DNA of 64,000 nucleotides from Prosthecobacter debontii (GTDB lineage Bacteria; Verrucomicrobiota; Verrucomicrobiia; Verrucomicrobiales; Verrucomicrobiaceae). This document shows, piece by piece, positions 1 through 10,286 of this stretch (the first letter of the stretch is position 1; the number at the start of each line of letters is the position of its first letter). The notes under the pieces are model-generated. The model was not told the DNA's origin, did no database searches, and saw only the letters and a program-made list of their open reading frames with translations. The position numbers and the translations under genes were made by a program. Location of the stretch: NCBI GenBank assembly GCA_945860295.1, contig CAMAQH010000016.1:1-64000 (forward strand), written 5' to 3'.

Positions 1-636
<636 letters not shown>

Positions 637-645
637 TCGGGAGGA

Positions 646-1014
646 ATGGCAAACGAGACCTCCATCAAAGCTAAATCACCAACCAGCCCCAATGGTTGGT
701 GGATGGCGGCTTCATTGGAAAAGAGAATATCTAGCGCCATTGGTAAAGGAGCTTATTGGGAAAATCTTCGACTGATTAAAGCCTCAAGTTGGCGGGAAGC
801 CTATCGAAAAGCGCTGGCATTTGGAACTGCGGATGCAGCAGTCGGCAACGAAGCGTTTGAAGATCCTCCGAGCTTTTTAGGCATCACTGACCTTGTGCCG
901 ATTTACGAACCGTTTGAAGATGGAGCTGAGTTGATTTGGCCCGAATACCCTGCCGATGATTTTCAAACTGCTCCAGAAGTTTTCTCCGAGGGCGAATTGG
1001 AATTCATCCATTAG
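646..1014 (+). CDS. Small DUF4288-like protein inside the MoxR operon
   Basis: A 122-residue soluble protein with no signal peptide or membrane segment. The core pattern (WWMAASLEKR, then WENLRLIKASSWREAYRKAL, then FLGITDLVPI and DGAELIWP) resembles the DUF4288 family, whose function is unknown. A Shine-Dalgarno-like GGGAGG lies just before the ATG. It starts 9 bases after the moxR stop, so it is probably co-transcribed. Its DNA looks more AT-rich than the flanking genes, and moxR and the DUF58 gene are normally adjacent, so it looks like a later insertion. The family assignment is from memory of the motif spacing and is moderate. Confidence 0.65.
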   Translation: MANETSIKAKSPTSPNGWWMAASLEKRISSAIGKGAYWENLRLIKASSWREAYRKALAFGTADAAVGNEAFEDPPSFLGITDLVPIYEPFEDGAELIWPEYPADDFQTAPEVFSEGELEFIH

Positions 1015-1053
1015 CCTGAAAAGGAATCACGGTCTGTTTAAAAGCCCCTGTTT

Positions 1054-1956
1054 ATGTCTTCTCACCTCGACACCTCCGCCCTTGCGCGCATTCGATCTCT
1101 CGAATTGCGCGCCAAGGTCATCGTCGAGGGCTTGTGGAAAGGCATGCATCGCAGCCCGTATCATGGCTTCTCGGTCGAGTTCTCCGAATACCGGGCCTAC
1201 GTCCAAGGTGATGATCCGCGCTACATCGACTGGAAGGTGTTGGCGCGCAGTGACCGTACCTACATCAAGAAGTTCGAGGACGAGACGAACCTGCGCTGCC
1301 AACTCGTCGTGGATCACAGCCGCTCGATGAGCTTCAACTCGGGGTCGATGACGAAGGCGGATTACGCGGCCACGCTCGCCGCCACCATGGCCCTCTTTCT
1401 CATGCAGCAGGGCGATGCCGTGGGCGTGACGACCTTTGGTCCAACCTTGCAGGAACACATCCCCGCGCGGAATCGCCCCGGTCATCTGCGGCGGCTCATG
1501 CTGGAGCTGGAAAAGCCCGCGCCTACGGGTGCCACATCGCTCGATCTTAGTGTCAGCCAGCTCGCCGATCTCGTCCGCAAGCGTGGCCTGATTTGTCTCG
1601 TGTCGGATCTGCTCGCGCCTGTGGAGAAGCTGGAGCGTCAGCTCGGTCTGCTCGGTGCCATGGGCCACGACGTGGTGCTCTTCCACGTCATGGATCGCGC
1701 CGAGATCGACTTCAGCTTCGACAAAGCCGCGCACTTCCGCGATGCCGAAACCGGCACCGAGCGCTTCATCGACCCCGCCTCCGCCCGCGAGGTCTATTTG
1801 AACCGTTTAAACGTCCACCGCGACTTCATCCGCCGCGCCTGTGAACGTCAAGGCATCGAATACCACTGGACCCCGACCGACACGCCCATCGAACACGTCC
1901 TCTTCGACTTCCTTTCCGCCCGTCTGAAAAAGAAAGGAGGCGTGGCACGCCGATGA
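1054..1956 (+). CDS. DUF58 domain protein (MoxR partner)
   Basis: A 300-residue soluble protein. Residues 49-61 carry YVQGDDPRYIDWK, the diagnostic DUF58 motif, and the rest forms a vWA-like domain with a DHSRSM MIDAS-type motif at about 87-92. DUF58 proteins are almost always encoded beside moxR and are presumed cytoplasmic adaptors or substrates of the ATPase. The 3' end overlaps the next gene by four bases (ATGA, 1953-1956), so the two are translationally coupled. The first of the three MIDAS loops is intact, so metal binding is plausible. The molecular target is unknown. Confidence 0.92.
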   Translation: MSSHLDTSALARIRSLELRAKVIVEGLWKGMHRSPYHGFSVEFSEYRAYVQGDDPRYIDWKVLARSDRTYIKKFEDETNLRCQLVVDHSRSMSFNSGSMTKADYAATLAATMALFLMQQGDAVGVTTFGPTLQEHIPARNRPGHLRRLMLELEKPAPTGATSLDLSVSQLADLVRKRGLICLVSDLLAPVEKLERQLGLLGAMGHDVVLFHVMDRAEIDFSFDKAAHFRDAETGTERFIDPASAREVYLNRLNVHRDFIRRACERQGIEYHWTPTDTPIEHVLFDFLSARLKKKGGVARR

Positions 1957-4019
1957 CCTGGCTATTCCCACTCTATCTCCTCGGCGGTGCGGCCATCATC
2001 GGACCGATCCTGATGCATCTGCGTCGTAAGCCACCGCAGGACCGGGTGGAGTTCAGTTCGCTGATGTTTCTGGATGCGCAGACGCCGATGCCTGTGAGCA
2101 AGCGTCGCCTCGAAAACTGGCTGCTGCTTTTGCTCCGCTGTCTCGCGCTGCTGCTGCTCGTGCTGATGTTTGCGCGGCCTCTCTGGCGTTCGGAGAATGA
2201 AGACACTGTGTCGCAGAATCAAGCCACGGTGCTGCTTCTGGATAGCAGTGCGTCGATGCAGCGCAGTGATCTCTGGAAACAAGCTGTGGCTGCTGCGACT
2301 CAACGACTGGAGAAGATCGCCATCACAGATCGACTCGCTGTGGCGACGATGGATTGCGAGACGAAGCTGCTCTGGTCCTTCGATCAAGACAAGACCTCCG
2401 CCAGCACCCGCATCGCCACTTTGAAGCCACAACTCGCCGCGCTGAAGCCCGGCTGGTCTTCGACCGATCTCGGTCAGGCGCTGGTGGATGCCGCAGGTTG
2501 GTTTGGCAGCGCGCAGGGTCTGAGTGGATTGAGGAAGCGTCTCGTCGTCATCACCGACTTCCAGGAAGGCGCACGGCTCGATGCCCTGAGAGGCATGGTC
2601 TGGCCGGAAAACATCGCCGTTGAAGTGGTGCGTGTGGATGCGCCGAACGCCGACAACTTCACGCTCTCGCTCGTGGCGAGTGCTGAGGAAAGTGATGCGG
2701 GAAATCTTGCCCGCAAAGCCGAAGCTCCCACCACTCGTGTCCGCCTCAGCAACACTCGCGACTCCAATGCCAGCGACTTCAAACTCGCCTGGGACGAGGG
2801 CACCGAATCACCGATCACCGGCTATCTACCGCCTGGAGCCAGTCGAGTGGTCAGCCTTCCCGGCACCACAGGCATACTCAATCTCACTGGCGATGCCTGG
2901 GACTTCGACAACCTTATCTACATCGCTCCCTCGCAACCGAAGGTCGTGAAGATTGTCTTCATCGGCGATGAGAAGACGCGCAGCGAAGCCGCCTCACCTC
3001 TCTTCTATTTGAGCCGCGCCTTGCAGCAGACGCCAAGCCTGCGCCCTGAACTCACTGTCGTGCCGGAGAGCGTTGCGAACATTCCCGCGGGCACGGAGCT
3101 TGTCTTCATTTCAGGCGCACGACTCAGTGCGCCTCTCATGCAAAGCGTGCGCGCATCGGCAGAGAAGGGTGGCTTGGTCATCGCAGTAGTCACGCCAGAG
3201 ATGAAGGCGCAGGACCTAGAAGCACTCACGGGAGTCAGCGGAGTTCTGATCAATCCTTCCGATCCGACAGATCAGTCGGATCAATACCAGATGCTCGCTG
3301 AGGTGCAGACCGCGCATCCGCTACTGCGGCCCTTTGCTGATGAGCGCTTGCGCGACTTCACGAAGCTTCGCTTTTGGAAACACCGCCAACTCACGCTCCC
3401 AAAACAAGCGCCACTCGAAGTACTCGCACGCTTTGACCAAGGTGATCCTGCCATCCTCGCGCGGTCGCTTGGCAAAGGTCGAATAGTCTTGCTCACCAGC
3501 GGCTGGCATCCGGCAGATAGCCAGCTTGCTCTCAGCACCAAGTTCGTCCCGCTGCTCTACGGCTGGCTGGAAGCCGCAGGATTCCGCAACGAACAAGCTG
3601 TGTCGTTGTTGGTTGGAGATGTGCTTCCGCTTGAGGCAGCCACCTCGATCATGACTCCCGACGGTCAGATGCTCACTCCCAAAGCCGGCGACACCATTCG
3701 CGCTGAGACACCTGGCATTTACACCTTGGCCAAAGATCGCCTAATCGCCGTCAATATCGCGCCCGAAGAAGGACGCATTACCCCGATGCATCTGGCCAAG
3801 CTACGTGAACTCGGCGTGCGAGTCGAAGAAGGTGACGTGAAGGCCGCGGCCAGCGCCAAAGCCGAGGACAAAGAACGTCTTGCCATCACCGAGCAGGAGG
3901 CTCAGCAGCGTGCTTGGATATGGCTGCTCGGCAGTCTTCTCGCCATCCTTGCTTGGGAAACCTGGCTAGCTGGAAGAATCAGACAGGGAACACTTCAACC
4001 CGCGTATTCATCACCATGA
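1953..4019 (+). CDS. BatA-type membrane protein with vWA domain
   Basis: A 688-residue membrane protein. Two N-terminal membrane segments (about 3-20 and 55-75) enclose the BatA N-terminal motif (HLRRKPPQDRVEFSSLMFLD). A vWA domain with MIDAS residues DSSAS at 97-101 follows. The central region (about 330-560) looks like a flavodoxin/amidotransferase-like fold, and a last membrane helix sits near residue 660. The architecture matches the large BatA-like proteins of Planctomycetes and Verrucomicrobia, which are longer than the BatA and BatB proteins of Bacteroidetes. The start overlaps the DUF58 stop by four bases, and its stop overlaps the next start by four bases. The bulk of the protein probably lies outside the cytoplasmic membrane between the second and last helices. 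Confidence 0.88.
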   Translation: MTWLFPLYLLGGAAIIGPILMHLRRKPPQDRVEFSSLMFLDAQTPMPVSKRRLENWLLLLLRCLALLLLVLMFARPLWRSENEDTVSQNQATVLLLDSSASMQRSDLWKQAVAAATQRLEKIAITDRLAVATMDCETKLLWSFDQDKTSASTRIATLKPQLAALKPGWSSTDLGQALVDAAGWFGSAQGLSGLRKRLVVITDFQEGARLDALRGMVWPENIAVEVVRVDAPNADNFTLSLVASAEESDAGNLARKAEAPTTRVRLSNTRDSNASDFKLAWDEGTESPITGYLPPGASRVVSLPGTTGILNLTGDAWDFDNLIYIAPSQPKVVKIVFIGDEKTRSEAASPLFYLSRALQQTPSLRPELTVVPESVANIPAGTELVFISGARLSAPLMQSVRASAEKGGLVIAVVTPEMKAQDLEALTGVSGVLINPSDPTDQSDQYQMLAEVQTAHPLLRPFADERLRDFTKLRFWKHRQLTLPKQAPLEVLARFDQGDPAILARSLGKGRIVLLTSGWHPADSQLALSTKFVPLLYGWLEAAGFRNEQAVSLLVGDVLPLEAATSIMTPDGQMLTPKAGDTIRAETPGIYTLAKDRLIAVNIAPEEGRITPMHLAKLRELGVRVEEGDVKAAASAKAEDKERLAITEQEAQQRAWIWLLGSLLAILAWETWLAGRIRQGTLQPAYSSP

Positions 4020-7000
4020 TCGAAGCCGAAATACTCGAAGAGAAGTTCCGCGTGGTCATCGGCGCGTCTCGAACCATGCGACGTCAACGTTTCGGTATCC
4101 TGAGTTATCTGCTTTTAAGTGCTGCGTTGCTCATGTTGGCGGCACATCCTGAATGGCTGCCAAAGGCGCAGCAATCCCGCTTTGTGCCAGCGGTGTTGAT
4201 CGCGATTCTTTGTCTGGTCTTGCTTTCGTGGCTGCTGTTTCTTCGACGTGCCAGCAGCCTTGAAATGGCACGCCAGCTCGAAGCCAAAGATCCCAAGCTC
4301 AATGGCTTAGCCATCACCGCAGCGGAGTTGCTGCACAAAACGGAGCCGACATTTCTCGATCACCGCGTCATCTCTGAATTCACCGACTACTCGGCTACCC
4401 ATGATTGGAAGAAGCTGCTCTTCGGCTGGCGGCAGAAGGTCTGGGGATCGGCCGCCATGATTGCCGCATGTGTGCTGCTTGTTTTCAGCGTTACGAGTGC
4501 GGACCGTGCTGTGCGTGAGCATAACCAGCCAAAGTTCAAACTGGCTGAAGCTCAGATCACAACCACATCTGTAGAACTCTCCGCCACAATTACTCCAGGA
4601 GACACCGAGATCGAGCGCGGCTCACGGCTCGTCGTCGAGGCGAAGTTTGCCAAAGATGTGCCTGCTGAGGCCATGCTCATCGTCACCGAACTCGATGGCA
4701 AGGAACGCGATCGCATCCCCATGCGGCTGACGGTGGATGAAAAAGTCTTCGGCGGCATGATCGCGAAGGTGGACAAGGACGCGCGCTATCATGTCGAGTT
4801 CGGCGAGGGCAAATCCAAGCAGCACACGATCACGACTTTTGTGTGCCCGAAGTTGGAACAGGTGGATGTGAAGATCACTCCGCCGACATACACGAAGCTG
4901 CCGCCGAAGGAGATCAAGAACACGAAGAAGATCTCGGCGATGGAAGGCAGCTCGATTGACTTCAGTTTAAAGGTCAACAAGCCGCTCAAAGATGCGGAGC
5001 TTTTTGGCGAAGACAAAACGGTGCTCAAGCTCGTGCCATCGGCCAAAGATCAGACGATCCTCGTGGCGACGATGAAGGCGGAGAAGACGCAGAAGTGGCG
5101 CGTGCATCTCGTCGATGACAAGGAGCGAGCGAACAAGAACCCGCCTTGGATCAGCGTGACAGTGCAGTCGAACCAACTCGCCAAGATCGAGGTCGTCTTC
5201 CCAAAGCGCGATGTGCAGGTCTCGCAGATCCAGGAGTTGTCAGTCGAGGCGAAGGTTTGGGATGATCTCGGTGTGACGAAGAGTGGCGCGAGTTTCAGCA
5301 TCGCGGGCAAGACGAAGGACGTCATTTTCAAACACGGCGTCACTGAGCCCTCGAAGAAGCAGGATGTGAAGGAACTGCTCTCCATGGAACAGGAGAACGC
5401 GGAACCGCGTCAACTCGTGAGCTACCATTTCTGGGCGGAGGACAAAGGCCCGCAGGGTGAAGTGCGCCGTGCGATGAGCGACATGTTCTTTGCCGACGTG
5501 CGCCACTTTGAAGACATCTTCCGTGAAGGTGAATCGCCTCCAGGACCGCCAGGTAAGGAACCTAAAGGCGACACGGACAAGCTCGTCGAGCTGGAGAAGC
5601 AGATCGTGAACGCCACTTGGCGGCTCGTGCGTGGTACCAATTCGGGCAAGACCATGGAAGCCGTGGCACCTGATGCTGGAGTCGTGCAGGAGTCCCAGGC
5701 ATTGGCTTTGGAGCAAACTAAAGAGGCAATGGAAAAAGCCGAAGATGCCCAGATCAAGACCGCGCTCACCGAAGCCTGGAAGAGCATGAAGGACGCGCTC
5801 GATCCGCTCGGCATGGCGGCGGAGGAGAAGAAGCGCGCCTCTCTGAATCAAGCGCTGACCTTTGAGCAAAGCGCACTGGAGTGGCTGCATCAGGCGCAGA
5901 GCCGTGAGCACAAGATCATGCGCTCGAAGTCGTCGAAGAGCGCCAGTGGTAAACAAAAGCAGATGCAGAATCAGCTCATGGAGCTGGAAATGAAGCAGGA
6001 TGAGCAGCGTTACGAAGAAGAGAAGCAGGCAACCGAAGAACAAACCGCCGAGCAGCAGGAGAACCTGCAAGTGCTGAACCGGCTAAAGGAACTCGCACGT
6101 CGTCAGGAAGCCTTGGCCGAGAAGATGAAGGAACTGCAAAAGCAGCTCGATAAAGCCAAGACCGAGCAGGAGAAGGAGGAACTGCAAAACCAGCTCAAGC
6201 GTCTCGAAGAAGAGCAAAAGCAACTCGTGAATGATCTCGATGATCTCAAGGAGCGCATGGAGAAGCCCGAGAACGCAGCGAACATGGCAGATGCCAAACA
6301 GCAGCTCGAACAAACCCGCGAGCAGGTGAATGAAGCCGCCGAGAAACTGAAGGAGCAACATCTCGCCGAAGCCGCGAACTCCGCCACTCGCGCGCAACGT
6401 GAGCTGGAGAAGATGCAGGAAGATTTTAAAGAGAAGACCGCCAAGCGCTTTGGCGATGAGATGAAGCAGATGCGCCAGCAGGCACGTGAAGTGGCTGAGA
6501 AGCAGAAGCAGATCAGCGAGTCCCTGGAGAACCAGAAAACCGGTGAGCCCAGTGGAGATACCAGCGCTGATCTCGACAAGATGCTGAAGGGCGGCGAGGC
6601 CTCACGCCAGATCCAGGAGCAACAGGATAAAGTGGCAAAGCTGCTCGAAGACATGAAGCGGGTGAGCGAGCAAGCTGAGGGCAATAACCCGCTGCTGCAT
6701 CGTCGTCTTTACGAAGCTGTGCGCGAAGCCAAGACGGGTGGGCTTGAAGAACACCTCGACGAAGCGCGGATGCAGTCCCGTTATGGCCAACGAGTCGAAG
6801 CCCAAGACGCCGAACGCAAAGCCAACACGCTCGTGGATCAACTCCAGCAAGGCGTGGAGAATGCCGCCGAGAGTGTGCTCGGCAGCGAGACCGAAGCACT
6901 GCGGATGGCGCGGACGGAATTGGACAAGTTGATCCTAGAAGCCGGGCAGAAAGGTCAATCCAGTCAACCGGGTCAAGACGCCGAGAAAGCGCAGGCATCT

Positions 7001-7960
7001 GCAATCTCACCCAAAGCCGATAGCAAGCCTTCGGATGAATCTAAAGGTGAAGCGGAAGCCGCCGGTCAGCAGCCGGGAGACAAGCCCTCTGAAATGGCTG
7101 TGAAGGAACCTGAAGACAAAGGTTCGCCTTCAGGCCAGCCTTCGAAGCAAAGCCCGAAAGGTGATGCTAAAGGCGAGGGCAAGGAGCCTGGTCAGATGGC
7201 AGGCAATGAACTTGGACAATCCAAGGGCGGCGAACAGCCTGGGCTTTCTCTAGGCCGGGGACAAAAGCTCGGTGAGCAGCAAGCGAATGCACCTTCAGGT
7301 CAAGGAGGTCAAGAAGGCAAGCAGCCAGGACAAGGCAAGCAACCCGACGAGTCACCCGGCCAGATGGCTCAAGGTGAAGGTCAGGGCCAGGGGCAACAAC
7401 CTGGACAACCGGGTTCGCCTTCGGGGAAGGGTGTTCAATCGGCTGGAAGACCTGGAGCGTCTCCATCGGAGTCGAAGCAAGGCGGTGCGCAGCAACTTTC
7501 CGCCAATCGCTCGCCTCAGCAGCAGCCCGGCGGACGTGAGCGCAACAGCGCTGGAGGCGGAGGTGGTGGCGAGGACGGCGGTGCCTTCTTCTTTGATCAA
7601 GGTGTCGAGACCCAAGACACACGCCCGCTCAGTGGCAGCGGCTATGACCAATGGACGGATCGCCTGCGCAATGTGGAGGAGCTTTTGAGTCAGCCTGAAC
7701 TCCGTAACGAAGCCGCCAAGGTGCTCGACAATGCCCGCGCGATGCGGATCGATCACGAACGCAACGATGCTGCCCCACAGGTCGATCACTTGCAGATGCG
7801 CATTCTGAATCCGCTTGTCGAACTGCGAGATCGTGTGGCCGAAGAACTCGCCAAACGCGACACCAAGAACCCCATGGTCCCCGTGGACCGCGACCCTGTG
7901 CCGCCCGCGTTCCGCGAATTGGTGAAACGCTATTATCAGGAGCTCGGGAATGGTAATTGA
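4016..7960 (+). CDS. Giant DUF4175-like coiled-coil membrane protein
   Basis: The ATG at 4016 overlaps the previous stop (ATGA) and gives 1314 residues. An upstream in-frame ATG at 3914 would overlap the previous gene by about 100 bases and is rejected. Three membrane helices lie near residues 27-43, 56-76 and 140-160. A beta-rich region follows with WDDLGVTKSGASFSI and FWAEDKGPQGE, as in the DUF4175 family. Residues about 520-970 are Lys/Glu/Gln-rich heptads that predict long coiled coils. About 980-1200 is low-complexity Gly/Gln/Pro/Ser sequence, and a short folded domain ends the protein. It is probably an envelope scaffold of the MoxR/vWA complex. Alphaproteobacterial DUF4175 proteins are shorter, at roughly 850 residues. 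Confidence 0.85.
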   Translation: MIEAEILEEKFRVVIGASRTMRRQRFGILSYLLLSAALLMLAAHPEWLPKAQQSRFVPAVLIAILCLVLLSWLLFLRRASSLEMARQLEAKDPKLNGLAITAAELLHKTEPTFLDHRVISEFTDYSATHDWKKLLFGWRQKVWGSAAMIAACVLLVFSVTSADRAVREHNQPKFKLAEAQITTTSVELSATITPGDTEIERGSRLVVEAKFAKDVPAEAMLIVTELDGKERDRIPMRLTVDEKVFGGMIAKVDKDARYHVEFGEGKSKQHTITTFVCPKLEQVDVKITPPTYTKLPPKEIKNTKKISAMEGSSIDFSLKVNKPLKDAELFGEDKTVLKLVPSAKDQTILVATMKAEKTQKWRVHLVDDKERANKNPPWISVTVQSNQLAKIEVVFPKRDVQVSQIQELSVEAKVWDDLGVTKSGASFSIAGKTKDVIFKHGVTEPSKKQDVKELLSMEQENAEPRQLVSYHFWAEDKGPQGEVRRAMSDMFFADVRHFEDIFREGESPPGPPGKEPKGDTDKLVELEKQIVNATWRLVRGTNSGKTMEAVAPDAGVVQESQALALEQTKEAMEKAEDAQIKTALTEAWKSMKDALDPLGMAAEEKKRASLNQALTFEQSALEWLHQAQSREHKIMRSKSSKSASGKQKQMQNQLMELEMKQDEQRYEEEKQATEEQTAEQQENLQVLNRLKELARRQEALAEKMKELQKQLDKAKTEQEKEELQNQLKRLEEEQKQLVNDLDDLKERMEKPENAANMADAKQQLEQTREQVNEAAEKLKEQHLAEAANSATRAQRELEKMQEDFKEKTAKRFGDEMKQMRQQAREVAEKQKQISESLENQKTGEPSGDTSADLDKMLKGGEASRQIQEQQDKVAKLLEDMKRVSEQAEGNNPLLHRRLYEAVREAKTGGLEEHLDEARMQSRYGQRVEAQDAERKANTLVDQLQQGVENAAESVLGSETEALRMARTELDKLILEAGQKGQSSQPGQDAEKAQASAISPKADSKPSDESKGEAEAAGQQPGDKPSEMAVKEPEDKGSPSGQPSKQSPKGDAKGEGKEPGQMAGNELGQSKGGEQPGLSLGRGQKLGEQQANAPSGQGGQEGKQPGQGKQPDESPGQMAQGEGQGQGQQPGQPGSPSGKGVQSAGRPGASPSESKQGGAQQLSANRSPQQQPGGRERNSAGGGGGGEDGGAFFFDQGVETQDTRPLSGSGYDQWTDRLRNVEELLSQPELRNEAAKVLDNARAMRIDHERNDAAPQVDHLQMRILNPLVELRDRVAEELAKRDTKNPMVPVDRDPVPPAFRELVKRYYQELGNGN

Positions 7961-10286
7961 GTCGCATATGACCCTTGCCCTGCAACATCCTGAGCGGCTT
8001 TGGCTCGTCGCTGCGATCCTCGCGGTGGCGGCGGTGGTCCTTTTGTGGGGCTATTGGAAATCACCGCTGCGGGGCTTTACCAAACTGGCGGCGGTGTCCT
8101 GCAAGCTGGGTGCGTGGGGATTGCTGCTCTTTTGTCTCACAGATCCGGTTTGGTCGCGCAAGCAACCAAAGACGGGCGAGAACGAAGTCGTGATCGTGGC
8201 GGACAACAGCGCCTCATTGCAGGTGGCCGAAACTTCCGGTGGTGTGACTCGTGGTGAATCCATGCGCGAGGCGCTCGGCAAGGATGCCAAGTCACCGCCA
8301 TCCTGGCTGGATGAACTTGGTCGCATGTTTCGCGTGAAGACACAGATCGTTGATGAGCGCCTGCAAAACGTGCCTGATTTCAGCAAGCTGGACTTCACGG
8401 GGGCGAAGTCGGAGCTTGAGAGTGCCCTGAAAACTTTGGGCGGTGGTGGTGCTGGCAATCGCACAGCGGCGGTTGTGCTAATCACCGATGGTGCGGTGAC
8501 TGATAAGTCCGATTCGACCGATCCCAAGACGAGCAACGTGCCGGTCTTCCCTGTGCTCGTTGGCAAAGACGAACCCGCGCCCGATCTGCGCATCGTGGAG
8601 CATTCGATTACCCAGACTTCGTTTGAGGATACGCCCGTCACGATCACGGCGCGCATTGCAGGCACGGGCTTCGTTGGCAAAGAGGTGGCGGTCGTGGTTC
8701 TCAATGAAGCCGGGATAGTTGTTATCACGGAGAAGGTGGAAATCGCAAAGGATGGCGAAGCACAAACGCTGCGACTTAAGGTGCCTGCGGTGAAGCCGGG
8801 TATCTCGTTTTATCGACTCGCAGTGAAGGGCACTGCACCTGAGGTGACGCTGGCGAATAACGAACGCCACATTGCCGTGGATCGTGGCGCGGGGCCGTAT
8901 CGGGTGCTGTATGTTTCGGGTCGGCCGAACTGGGAGTATAAGTTTCTTCGCCGTGCGCTGGCGGGCGACACGGAGGTGCAGATACCATCCTTGATTCGTA
9001 TCGCGAAGCGCGAGCCGAAGTTTGAATGGCGTGGCCGCACAGGGGAAACGAGCAATCCGCTGTTCCGTGGCTTTGGCGATCAAGGTGTGGCGCAACGCTA
9101 TGATCAACCGGTGCTCACGCGACTCGGCACGAAGGACGCGAAGGAACTCAGTGCGGGCTTTCCGAAGACAGCGGAGGAACTGATGGGCGAGTATCGGGCG
9201 ATCATTCTGGATGACATCGAGGCGGCGTTTTTCACGCAGGAGCAGATGAATTTGATGGAGCGTTTCGTCAGCGAACGCGGCGGTGCTTTACTCATGCTCG
9301 GTGGGCAGGAAAGCTATCAGCAGGGCGGCTACGATAACACACCTGTGGGGCGGATGCTGCCGGTATATCTGGATCGCATTTCGCAGTCACCAGCCGTCGA
9401 GAATGGGCGATTCGATCTAACGCGCGAGGGTTGGCTGGAGCCGTGGACGAGAGTGCGTGCGGGACGTGAGGATGATGAAAAGCGGCTAACCGAGATGCCG
9501 GGCTTCTTTTCTGTGAATCAGACCTTCTCTATCAAACCAGGCGCGAGTGTGTTGGCAACGATCAAGGCAGGCGAAGAGGCTACCACGTATCCAGCTCTCG
9601 CGGCGCAGCGTTTTGGCGAAGGTCGCGTGGCTTCCGTGATGATCGGCGACCTCTGGCGCTGGGGGATGCGCGATGAAGACGCACGCAAGGATCTCGACAA
9701 GGCCTGGCGTCAGCTCATGCGTTGGCTGGTCGTGGATGTGCCGGATAAGATTCAGTTCACGGCGGTGCCAGATGCTAAGCGGATGAAGCTTGAGGTGCGC
9801 GTGCGTGACGAATCCTTCCTAGCCAAGGATGATGCCGTTGTGAAAATCGAGGTCACCGGACCAGGTGGAAGGAAGAGCGAGTTGTTTACCGAGCCGAGCT
9901 TGAAGGAAGCCGGGTTATTTGAAGCAGAGTTCTACTCGCGCGAGACGGGCGCATATCGGGCTGTGGCGACTGTTATTTTAGCCGCAGAGATCGCAAAGGT
10001 TGAGACGAAGACAACGGCAACGGGGTGGGTTCATGATCCGTTAGCGGCGGAGTTTGCTTCGTTGAAGCCAGGGCGTGAATGGGCTGATCGAGTCGCAAAA
10101 GAGTCGGGGGGGCGGGTGCTGAGCTTGGCCGACTTACTGAATCTGCCGGAGATTTTGAAGGACATCCGCGTGCCTGTGGAAGAGACGATCACGACGCCTT
10201 TCTGGCACGCCCCATGGGTGTTTGCCGTCGTGCTTGGACTGCTGAGTGCGGAGTGGTATTTGAGACGGAAAGGAGGCATGGCCTGA
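7950..10286 (+). CDS. vWA / amidotransferase-like membrane protein
   Basis: A 778-residue protein. AGGAG at 7938-7942, seven bases upstream, supports the ATG at 7950, which overlaps the previous gene by 11 bases. An ATG at 7968 is the alternative. Helices at about 18-36 and 46-64 precede a vWA domain with DNSAS at 85-89. From about 315 a class I amidotransferase-like fold is suggested by RVLYVSGRPNWEYKFLRR and by LLMLGGQESYQQGGY near 447. No catalytic Cys-His pair is evident, so this is probably a non-catalytic fold. A final helix lies near 752-770. The topology places the large middle part in the periplasm. It belongs to the coupled MoxR operon and looks like a distant relative of the BatA-like protein two genes upstream. 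Confidence 0.87.
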   Translation: MVIESHMTLALQHPERLWLVAAILAVAAVVLLWGYWKSPLRGFTKLAAVSCKLGAWGLLLFCLTDPVWSRKQPKTGENEVVIVADNSASLQVAETSGGVTRGESMREALGKDAKSPPSWLDELGRMFRVKTQIVDERLQNVPDFSKLDFTGAKSELESALKTLGGGGAGNRTAAVVLITDGAVTDKSDSTDPKTSNVPVFPVLVGKDEPAPDLRIVEHSITQTSFEDTPVTITARIAGTGFVGKEVAVVVLNEAGIVVITEKVEIAKDGEAQTLRLKVPAVKPGISFYRLAVKGTAPEVTLANNERHIAVDRGAGPYRVLYVSGRPNWEYKFLRRALAGDTEVQIPSLIRIAKREPKFEWRGRTGETSNPLFRGFGDQGVAQRYDQPVLTRLGTKDAKELSAGFPKTAEELMGEYRAIILDDIEAAFFTQEQMNLMERFVSERGGALLMLGGQESYQQGGYDNTPVGRMLPVYLDRISQSPAVENGRFDLTREGWLEPWTRVRAGREDDEKRLTEMPGFFSVNQTFSIKPGASVLATIKAGEEATTYPALAAQRFGEGRVASVMIGDLWRWGMRDEDARKDLDKAWRQLMRWLVVDVPDKIQFTAVPDAKRMKLEVRVRDESFLAKDDAVVKIEVTGPGGRKSELFTEPSLKEAGLFEAEFYSRETGAYRAVATVILAAEIAKVETKTTATGWVHDPLAAEFASLKPGREWADRVAKESGGRVLSLADLLNLPEILKDIRVPVEETITTPFWHAPWVFAVVLGLLSAEWYLRRKGGMA
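10271..10276 (+). promoter_or_regulatory. Ribosome binding site deciding the start at 10286
   Basis: AGGAGG lies nine bases before the ATG at 10286, which itself overlaps the previous TGA. This supports starting the caspase-like gene inside the copy of the dispersed repeat, rather than at the in-frame ATGs at 10307 or 10325. Confidence 0.55.

Noticed and set aside
1027-1734. Long minus-strand ORF of 235 codons across the DUF58 gene
   Set aside because: It is antisense to a confident DUF58 gene in high-GC DNA, has no recognisable motif, and shows no ribosome binding site.
3914-4015. Upstream in-frame start for the giant coiled-coil protein
   Set aside because: It would overlap the previous gene by 106 bases, and the ATG at 4016 forms an exact ATGA coupling.
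5240-6070. Minus-strand ORF of 276 codons opposite the giant coiled-coil gene
   Set aside because: The Leu-rich translation is the antisense of Glu/Lys/Gln codons in the coiled coil, and no gene-like features are present.
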